Below the pieces are notes generated by a model. That model was not told where the DNA came from, ran no database searches, and worked only from the letters and a program-made list of their open reading frames with translations. From contig CAJFNJ010000039.1 in NCBI GenBank assembly GCA_904394705.1, positions 1 to 64,000 on the forward strand: a stretch of 64,000 nucleotides of DNA, given 5' to 3'. Source of the DNA: Avimicrobium caecorum. Lineage in GTDB: Bacteria > Bacillota > Clostridia > Oscillospirales > Ruminococcaceae. Positions 24,163 through 29,596 of the stretch are shown here, piece after piece. The stretch's first letter is position 1. Each line of letters begins with the position of its first letter. Position numbers and translations under genes: made by a program.

Positions 24163-24441
24163 TCATCGCCGGAGAAGGTCAGGCAGCAGGATCAGGGCTG
24201 CACCCAGCAGGAGCAGCAGCGCCCGTTTGTAGTCCCGGCTGCGGAGCGCCTGGATCATTGTTTGGAGCCAGCTGATGCCAAACAGCAGAACCCCTGTGCC
24301 GCAGAGAACTATTCCGGACAGGGTGAGGACAGAAAACAACGGATTCGGGGCGGCAATGCCCGAAATGATTACGCCCAATAGAAGCAGGACGCCGGCGGAA
24401 CCCAGTCTCAGACCCCATTGAAAAAAGCGGCTTTGCTGCAT
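24163..24441 (-). CDS. Small membrane protein of unknown function (92 aa)
   Basis: 92 residues. Two strong membrane helices are visible (GVLLLLGVIISGIAA and LTLSGIVLCGTGVLLFG), with a third C-terminal one (ALLLLLGAALILL) after a basic amphipathic stretch (SRDYKR). Start ATG follows AGGAGGG by 6 bases. No recognised family. It stands alone, convergent with the sirtuin operon. Confidence 0.75.
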   Translation of the reverse strand: MQQSRFFQWGLRLGSAGVLLLLGVIISGIAAPNPLFSVLTLSGIVLCGTGVLLFGISWLQTMIQALRSRDYKRALLLLLGAALILLPDLLRR

Positions 24442-24520
24442 ACGATCCCTCCTGTATTATATGCTTGATACAGAGATCATAGCATGATCCTGTGGACGAT
24501 ACAAGGGCAATTTTGTGAAC

Positions 24521-24553
24521 AAAAAAGACGGGGCCAGCTGGCTCCGTCTTTTT
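24521..24553 (-). terminator. Terminator of the Ig-like lipoprotein gene
   Basis: AAAAAAGACGGGGCC AGCT GGCTCCGTCTTTTT; T run on the minus strand. Confidence 0.85.
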
Positions 24554-24563
24554 CAGTGCGGGA

Positions 24564-25874
24564 TTACTCTTCGGGTTCCGCTTCGGTGACGATAATGGTC
24601 AGGGTTTTGGTGTTGGTGCTGTACCCGTTGCGCTGGCAGGTGAGTGTGATGGTGGTCTCACCGGCGGCAAGGCCCTCCAGTTCCAGTTTGTTTGACTTCT
24701 GTACAGCCGATACAATGGCGGGGTCATCGATCTCATGGGACAGGTCGCCTTCCGAGGGGTTGAGGACTGTCAGTTCCACGATCTCGCCCTCAGCCAGATG
24801 AACCACATTGTTGCGCTCCAGACGGTCCCCGAGAATGGTCATCGAGATCAGTTCCGGCACCGAGTGAACCTGCAGGGTCAGCTCGGCATCCTGGTATCCG
24901 GGGGTGGAGGCATGGATGGTCACACTGCCGGTACCCTCCTCCACAGCGGTGATGGTGATGCGCTTGTCCTCGCCCACTGTGGCAGTGACAATGCTGTTGT
25001 CCGCTGTGACGGTGAGAACAGTGTCCTCCGAAACAGTCTCCGCATCGAGAATGATGCTGCTGCCCACTTCCACTGTGGGGGCATAGGCGTCAAATCCCTT
25101 GGCGGAGAGGGCAATGCTCTGGGAGGGTTCGGATACGCTGATCTGGATCTGTACCGGCAGATCGGCATAGCCTTCACAGCTCAGCACCAGATCCAGGGTA
25201 TACTGTCCGGCTCTGGGGCACTGGAGGATCACCCGGTCCTCCGAGAGGTAGTAGGTTCCGTCAAAGGTGACCTCATTTTCGGAGGAACGCACAGTCACCG
25301 GAGTTTCCAGGGGCTTGGGTTCGCCGTCGGTGACATCAAAGCCGGTGAACAGGATTGTGGCCTGATTGCCGGCCTGCAGTTCCAGATAGCCCGAGGCAAA
25401 GGTGGCAGAGCCGAAGTTTTCCCGCTCGGGGTGGAAGGCGCTTTCCAGGGCGTTTTCCGGCTGGATAGCCCGGGAGTCGATCAGGGTCATGCCGGTCTGC
25501 ATGTGCCGGGCTGTGATCTGGATCTCATAGCTCTTGGAGAGGCTGGAGCCGTTCATCGAAAGCTCCACCGTCACAATGGCATGTCCGCTTTCCACAGCTG
25601 TGAGGGTGATGGCATTGTCGGCATAGTCGGCGGTCATCAGCTCCCGGTCGGAGGAAACCACATTGACTTCACAGCCCTCCGGCAGCTCATCGAGATGGAA
25701 GGTACGGCTTTCCCCCGGAGTCCAGTCGCTCACCGAACTGAGGGTCACCCCTTCTTCATCCACCAGATCCATGGAAGTGACTGCATCGCCGTCCACAAAG
25801 ACAGTACAGCCAGCCAGCAATACTGCGGAAAGCAGTCCGGCTGTCAGGGTGGATATGATTTGTTTCATGTTCAT
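24564..25874 (-). CDS. Surface lipoprotein with bacterial Ig-like repeats
   Basis: 436 residues. A lipoprotein signal ends in LLSAVLLAGC (lipidated Cys at 23). The rest is almost all beta strand and contains at least three repeats of about 85-95 residues resembling BIG/cadherin-like modules: ITLTAVESGHAIVTVELS, ITITAVEEGTGSVTIHAS and LELEGLAAGETTITLTC. A non-repeated segment (residues about 130-200) lies between the first and second. The protein is acidic and ends in EAEPEE. No catalytic motif is seen; a structural or adhesion role outside the cell is inferred. ATG 25874 (or the Met two codons later) follows GAGGTG. Confidence 0.8.
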   Translation of the reverse strand: MNMKQIISTLTAGLLSAVLLAGCTVFVDGDAVTSMDLVDEEGVTLSSVSDWTPGESRTFHLDELPEGCEVNVVSSDRELMTADYADNAITLTAVESGHAIVTVELSMNGSSLSKSYEIQITARHMQTGMTLIDSRAIQPENALESAFHPERENFGSATFASGYLELQAGNQATILFTGFDVTDGEPKPLETPVTVRSSENEVTFDGTYYLSEDRVILQCPRAGQYTLDLVLSCEGYADLPVQIQISVSEPSQSIALSAKGFDAYAPTVEVGSSIILDAETVSEDTVLTVTADNSIVTATVGEDKRITITAVEEGTGSVTIHASTPGYQDAELTLQVHSVPELISMTILGDRLERNNVVHLAEGEIVELTVLNPSEGDLSHEIDDPAIVSAVQKSNKLELEGLAAGETTITLTCQRNGYSTNTKTLTIIVTEAEPEE

Positions 25875-26001
25875 TTGGCACCTCTGTGTATTTTGTCAGG
25901 GAAACAGTCCTGTTTCCCGGGGCTTCGATTCTTAGCCCCATTATACACAAAACAGCGCCGGATTACCAGAGAAATATGTGGGAAAATGCGCAGATGCTGG
26001 T

Positions 26002-26208
26002 TTACTGATTTTCCGCCTGCTCCAAAGCCTCCACAAGCTCCAGGTATTCCGCGCACTTGTGGTTGAGCAGGTTCTCATAGCGATAGAATACATCATTCTG
26101 CCGGTCCTCGCCGGCACGGTACAGTCCGGATACGACTTCACGCAGCCGGAGAATTTCCAGCTGCAGCTGGCACAGATATTCTTCCGCGGCTATGGTTTTG
26201 GTAGTCAT
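26002..26208 (-). CDS. Small helical protein of unknown function (68 aa)
   Basis: 68 residues, almost wholly alpha-helical with heptad-like spacing (EYLCQLQLEILRLREVVSGL), no membrane segment or signal. A good ribosome binding site (GGAAAGGA) precedes the ATG. Not recognised. It is a single gene on the minus strand between the Ig-like lipoprotein and the ArsR-type gene. Confidence 0.65.
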   Translation of the reverse strand: MTTKTIAAEEYLCQLQLEILRLREVVSGLYRAGEDRQNDVFYRYENLLNHKCAEYLELVEALEQAENQ

Positions 26209-26344
26209 GTTTGATCATCCTTTCCGGTTACAAGGGGCTCCGGGGCAGACTTCTGTGTCCCCGGTGCCTTTATTATAGCGGGTAGGCTGTGTCGAATTTC
26301 CGAAAAACAGCGCAGAACTCCCGGAAAGTTTTTACTTATAGTAG

Positions 26345-26379
26345 AAAAATGCTCTGCAATACGGAAAGTATAGCAGAGC
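26345..26379 (-). terminator. Terminator of the ArsR-type gene
   Basis: On the minus strand GCTCTGC-T-ATAC, loop, GTAT-T-GCAGAGC followed by ATTTTTCT: a 13-base symmetric stem with one mismatch. Confidence 0.7.
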
Positions 26380-26411
26380 TGCCGGAATATATGGAAAAAT
26401 CGGGGATTTTG

Positions 26412-26750
26412 TCAGCGTCCGGTGTGACGGATATGGGCCAGACCCTGGCTCATAATGGTGACGACATGGTCATCATCCAGGCTGTAAAAGATGCTTTTGC
26501 CTTCCCGGCGGGTCTTGACCAGGTGGGCATTGCGCAGCAGCCGGAGCTGATGGGACACCGCCGACTGGGTCATGCCCAGGGCCTGGGTGAGGTCATAGAC
26601 GCACAGTTCCTTTTCCAGCAGGGCGGCAATGATGCGCAGACGGCTGTTGTCCGAGAAGATCTTGAACACTTCGCTGAGCCGTTCCAGTTCCGGATCAGAG
26701 GGCATCTGGCTGAGGATCGGCCGGGATTCCGGCAGGGGAGATACAGACAT
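26412..26750 (-). CDS. ArsR/SmtB-family repressor with a CzrA-like zinc site
   Basis: 112 residues. Winged helix-turn-helix (VYDLTQALGMTQSAVSHQLR, 51-70). In the last helix, Asp93, His95, His106 and His109 have exactly the spacing of the alpha-5 Zn/Co site of CzrA/SmtB (D-x-H, then H-x2-H eleven residues on). Cys50 sits in ELCVYD, the place of the CadC-type alpha-3 Cys, but its partner Cys are absent. It is therefore predicted to derepress with Zn or Co. It lies 25 bases downstream of the oxoguanine glycosylase gene in the same direction. No metal exporter is adjacent, so the targets are elsewhere or within this operon. Confidence 0.88.
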   Translation of the reverse strand: MSVSPLPESRPILSQMPSDPELERLSEVFKIFSDNSRLRIIAALLEKELCVYDLTQALGMTQSAVSHQLRLLRNAHLVKTRREGKSIFYSLDDDHVVTIMSQGLAHIRHTGR

Positions 26751-26775
26751 GGCAGTTCCTTTCTATATAAGAGAG

Positions 26776-27600
26776 TCAGGCTTCAAACAGCTCCGGATGG
26801 CTGCGGGAATAGTGGAACAGATACTGCTGGGCAATGCCCGCATAGGGCAGCAGTTCCTCCGGGAGTCCCTGGGGGTACATGGTGGACATCACCCGCTTCA
26901 TCCACACATCCACCGGCAGGCATTCAATGCGGTGGAACCCGTAGAGCAGCGCACAGTGGGCCACCTTGATGCCCACACCCCGGATGCGGCAGAGCTCGGC
27001 AGCCGCTTCCTCGGTGGGCAGGGAGGCCACATGGTCCAGGTTCACTTCGCCCGAGGCGGTTTTGCGGGCGGCATCCAGGATATACTTGGCCCGGAACCCG
27101 CTGCGCAGCGGCTGGAGATCCTCCTCGGTGAGGGACGCCAGCACCTCCGGTCCGGGGAAGGAACTGCGCCCGCCGGGCAGCGGTTCTCCCCAGGTATTGC
27201 AGAGGGTTTCCACAATGCCCCGGATGCGCTTGATGTTGTTGTTCTGGCTGATGATGAAGGAGCAGAGCGCCTCCCAGCGGTCCTGACGCAGCACCCGGAT
27301 GCCCCGGGCATAGTCAACAGCCTGGGCCAGCTGCGCGTTTCTGCGGAACTGCTCCTGGATGGCGGCATAGTCCTCATCCAGCGCCAGATAGGGGATCAGC
27401 CGCTGTTCAGCTTCGGCCTGATCCAGGCCGGCAACCAGCAGGTCATCGCCGTCTGCCCGCAGGGTGATGACATTCTGCCCCACCACGCCGGTATAGCTGC
27501 CGTCATCACCGGGCAGCCAGCGGAAGCACTGCCCGCATTCGAAGGTCTCCTGAAGATTGAAGGGAACAGCACCGGTGAGCCGGGCGGTATATTGTGTCAT
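26776..27600 (-). CDS. 8-oxoguanine DNA glycosylase/AP lyase (Ogg family)
   Basis: 274 residues. An N-terminal AlkA/OGG-type domain (VPFNLQETFECGQCFRW) is followed by the helix-hairpin-helix GPD core. In RGVGIKVAHCALL, Lys212 matches the Schiff-base Lys of human OGG1. In LPVDVWMKR, Asp231 matches the catalytic Asp; their spacing of 19 equals that of OGG1 (249/268). It removes 8-oxoG paired with C and cuts the strand. Start ATG 27600 follows AGGAGG; a 28-codon upstream extension is rejected for lack of a ribosome binding site. It is first in an apparent two-gene unit with the ArsR-type repressor. Confidence 0.92.
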   Translation of the reverse strand: MTQYTARLTGAVPFNLQETFECGQCFRWLPGDDGSYTGVVGQNVITLRADGDDLLVAGLDQAEAEQRLIPYLALDEDYAAIQEQFRRNAQLAQAVDYARGIRVLRQDRWEALCSFIISQNNNIKRIRGIVETLCNTWGEPLPGGRSSFPGPEVLASLTEEDLQPLRSGFRAKYILDAARKTASGEVNLDHVASLPTEEAAAELCRIRGVGIKVAHCALLYGFHRIECLPVDVWMKRVMSTMYPQGLPEELLPYAGIAQQYLFHYSRSHPELFEA

Positions 27601-27715
27601 AGCTTGTCCTCCTGCCGGTTCCGGCGCTGGGTTTCTTAAAAGGGTGGGAAAAGTATAATAGGCCAGCGGAACCGAAGCACGCATAGTCTGCGGATCGTCC
27701 GGCCGTAAAATTAAG

Positions 27716-27742
27716 TATAATAGCCGCTTTGCGGCTATTATA
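27716..27742. repeat. Perfect 12-base inverted repeat
   Basis: TATAATAGCCGC-TTT-GCGGCTATTATA. Each arm begins with a -10-like TATAAT facing outward. There is no T run after it on either strand, so it is not a normal terminator. Confidence 0.7.
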
Positions 27743-27946
27743 CCATTAAATCCCCGCCTTGAAAAGCGTGCCGGAATGGGTCGGAGGGGGAGGGGTTCGG
27801 CAAAATGCCATACCCCTGGCCCGTCTGTGTAAAATACGGATTGTAGCCGTGTGACCGCCGGATTACAGTCCAGAAACTGGCAAAATCCGGGTTTTTAACA
27901 GGGAACAGATGTTTTGTTTTCAATTCGTTCACGATTCCATGGGAGT

Positions 27947-28009
27947 TTTCCACACTTTCAACTGAGTTTTCAACACGGCTTGTGGAAGCACCAGTTGAAA
28001 CTGTGGAAA
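27947..28009. repeat. Nested 63-base dyad over promoter
   Basis: Left arm TTTCCACACTTTCAACTG (27947-27964) and right arm CAGTTGAAACTGTGGAAA (27992-28009) are reverse complements except at one position. Inside lies a second, weaker pair, TTTTCAACA (27967-27975) and TGTGGAAGC (27981-27989). The right arm covers the -35 box and part of the spacer of the promoter at 27995-28023. This suggests a multi-site operator, or a cruciform-capable control element. Individual half-sites resemble DnaA boxes at one to three mismatches. Confidence 0.7.
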
Positions 28010-28023
28010 TCCCGGCTTATACA
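27995..28023 (+). promoter_or_regulatory. Sigma-70-type promoter
   Basis: TTGAAA, 17-base spacer, TATACA. It points toward the gene at 28192, leaving a leader of about 160 bases. Confidence 0.7.
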
Positions 28024-28191
28024 AGCAGTAATATCTCCGGGCCCGTCTGTAAAGCGAAATTTCTTTACACTGCGCCAGGCCCCGGGAATCCGTTGTGAAA
28101 AATGCGCAGACAGCGCATAAAGCGCCGCCGGACCGGTGATACTATCAGCGAAATGACATGAAACCGGAAAAAGGGGAAAGAGGGGAAAAAG

Positions 28192-28476
28192 ATGCTCAAG
28201 GGAGTCAATCGGAAGATCATCGAAGTGCGGGACCCGGACAGCCGCTATTTTGAGCGTGCGATCCTGTTTGTGCGCCAGGGGGACTGGGCGCCCAAGGAGA
28301 TCGACGAACAGGCGGAACAGTACCTGCGTGCCGCCAGTGAGGAGATGGGCCGCACCCGGACAGCCGCGCCGTCCGCCACCCTGCTCAAGGAGCGGGTCGG
28401 GCTCAGAAAGCTGCTGTTCCGGGCCGGGGCGGCGGCAGGGCTGCTGCTGCTGGCAGCGGCGCTGGTGCTCCTCTGA
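28192..28476 (+). CDS. Small membrane-anchored protein of unknown function (94 aa)
   Basis: 94 residues. The first 40 (KGVNRKIIEVRDPDSRYFERAI-type start) match a small conserved clostridial family known to me only as 'hypothetical' and sometimes mislabelled as a translation factor. The final 22 residues are one membrane helix (FRAGAAAGLLLLAAALVLL), so it is probably C-terminally anchored. ATG follows AGAGGGGAAAAAG. It is the only gene downstream of the dyad-controlled promoter, and a terminator follows. Confidence 0.75.
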   Translation: MLKGVNRKIIEVRDPDSRYFERAILFVRQGDWAPKEIDEQAEQYLRAASEEMGRTRTAAPSATLLKERVGLRKLLFRAGAAAGLLLLAAALVLL

Positions 28477-28529
28477 GCCAGTCCGGCTCGGGACTGCTCA
28501 CCATTTCCAGAATCTCTCAAATTTTGATC

Positions 28530-28570
28530 AAACCACCTGTGGATCATGGATCTGCGGGTGGTTTTTGTTT
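28530..28570 (+). terminator. Terminator after the 94-aa gene
   Basis: AAACCACC and GGTGGTTT arms around a 19-base loop, then TTTGTTT. Confidence 0.75.
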
Positions 28571-28599
28571 GGAGAGGCTATAAAAGATGAAGATTTATA

Positions 28600-28628
28600 G
28601 TGTCAATCGTCAGAAAATGTGTTAAGAT
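28600..28628 (+). promoter_or_regulatory. Possible promoter of rlmB
   Basis: GTGTCA, 17-base spacer, TAAGAT; moderate match, about 80 bases before the start. Confidence 0.4.
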
Positions 28629-28708
28629 AAATATGTATATCGAAAAGCGCCGCCGCCCCGGGACACAGGACTCCGGACTGGACGGACGGCTCATTGGAGC
28701 GAGAGAGT

Positions 28709-29566
28709 ATGAAAAACAATCGAAATTATCGCCCGGCTGGTCGTGACAAGACCCGTCCGGAAGCGTCCCGCCGCCCCGCGCGGCCCCAGTCCCGTCCCCA
28801 GGAGGAAGAATCTGTCCGGGGTATGCAGCGGGAGGATATTGTCATTGGCCGCAATGGCGTCATTGAGCTGCTCAAGAGCGGTCGGGCTGTGGAGAGCATC
28901 CTGGTCACCGGCGGCGAAACCCAGGGCAGCATTGTGAAGATTCTTGCCATGGCAAAGGAACAGGGCATTCCGGTCAAGGAGACCAGCCCCGCCAAGCTGG
29001 ACAACATGTGCGGACACCAGAACCATCAGGGTGTGATCGCCGTCACCGGCGCCGCCAACTACTCCACCATGGAGGACATCTATAAGAAGGCCGGGGATCA
29101 GCCGCTGTTCGTCATCATTGCCGATGAGATCACCGATCCCCACAACCTTGGCGCCATCATCCGGACTGCCGAGATCGCCGGCGCCCATGGCGTGATTATC
29201 CCCAAGCGGGGCAGCGTGGGCCTCACCGTGACTGTGGCAAAGACCTCTGCCGGCGCGGTGGAGCATCTGCCGGTGGTGCGGGTATCCAACCTGGCTGCCA
29301 CAGTGGATCAGCTCAAAAAGGACGGCGTATGGGTCTACGGCACCGATATGGAGGGCCAGTGCTGGTGTGAGATCGATTACACCGGTCCGGTGGCGCTGAT
29401 TGTCGGTTCGGAGGGCAAGGGCATGAGCCGTCTGCTCACTGATAAGTGTGATTTTATCGCCTCTCTTCCCATGTATGGAGAGATCAACTCGCTGAATGCT
29501 TCGGTGGCAGCGGGAATTGTGATGTATGAGATCGCCCGGCAGCGGGCAGGCATCAAGGCCAGATAA
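28709..29566 (+). CDS. rlmB: 23S rRNA (guanosine-2'-O-)-methyltransferase RlmB, SPOUT class
   Basis: 285 residues. A basic N-terminal tail (about 40 residues rich in Arg/Pro) precedes the substrate-binding domain (IGRNGVIELLKSGRAVESIL). The SPOUT/SpoU domain carries DEITDPHNLGAIIRTAEIAG (motif 1), LIVGSEGKGMSRL (motif 2) and INSLNASVAAGIVMYE (motif 3, the knot). It methylates the ribose of the 23S rRNA P-loop guanosine. ATG 28709 has GGAG nine bases upstream; an in-frame TTG 15 bases earlier is an alternative. The next gene starts 30 bases later in the same operon. Confidence 0.93.
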   Translation: MKNNRNYRPAGRDKTRPEASRRPARPQSRPQEEESVRGMQREDIVIGRNGVIELLKSGRAVESILVTGGETQGSIVKILAMAKEQGIPVKETSPAKLDNMCGHQNHQGVIAVTGAANYSTMEDIYKKAGDQPLFVIIADEITDPHNLGAIIRTAEIAGAHGVIIPKRGSVGLTVTVAKTSAGAVEHLPVVRVSNLAATVDQLKKDGVWVYGTDMEGQCWCEIDYTGPVALIVGSEGKGMSRLLTDKCDFIASLPMYGEINSLNASVAAGIVMYEIARQRAGIKAR

Positions 29567-29596
29567 GGAAATTTTGCTGCGGCAGGAGGATAGACA

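Larger units (their letters stand above)
27601..28191. other. Long non-coding region with large dyads and a promoter
   Basis: About 590 bases with no credible gene. It holds a perfect inverted repeat at 27716-27742, a 63-base nested dyad at 27947-28009, a near-consensus promoter at 27995-28023, a further inverted repeat TGTAAAG-N8-CTTTACA at 28048-28069, and the ribosome binding site for the gene at 28192. Two short open frames here (minus strand about 27738-27953; plus strand about 27914-28120) lack ribosome binding sites and cross these elements, so they are not called. Confidence 0.6.

Noticed and set aside
27946..28010. Replication origin (DnaA-box cluster)
   Set aside because: The TTTTCCACA-like words match the DnaA box only at one to three mismatches, are explained better as arms of one dyad, and none of dnaA, dnaN, rpmH or gidA is nearby.
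27967..28010. NrdR or LexA box
   Set aside because: Compared by eye with the known consensus sequences; neither spacing nor core matches.
27738..28120. Short open frames in the non-coding stretch
   Set aside because: Neither has a ribosome binding site; they cross the hairpin, the dyad and the promoter, and the products have no sensible composition.
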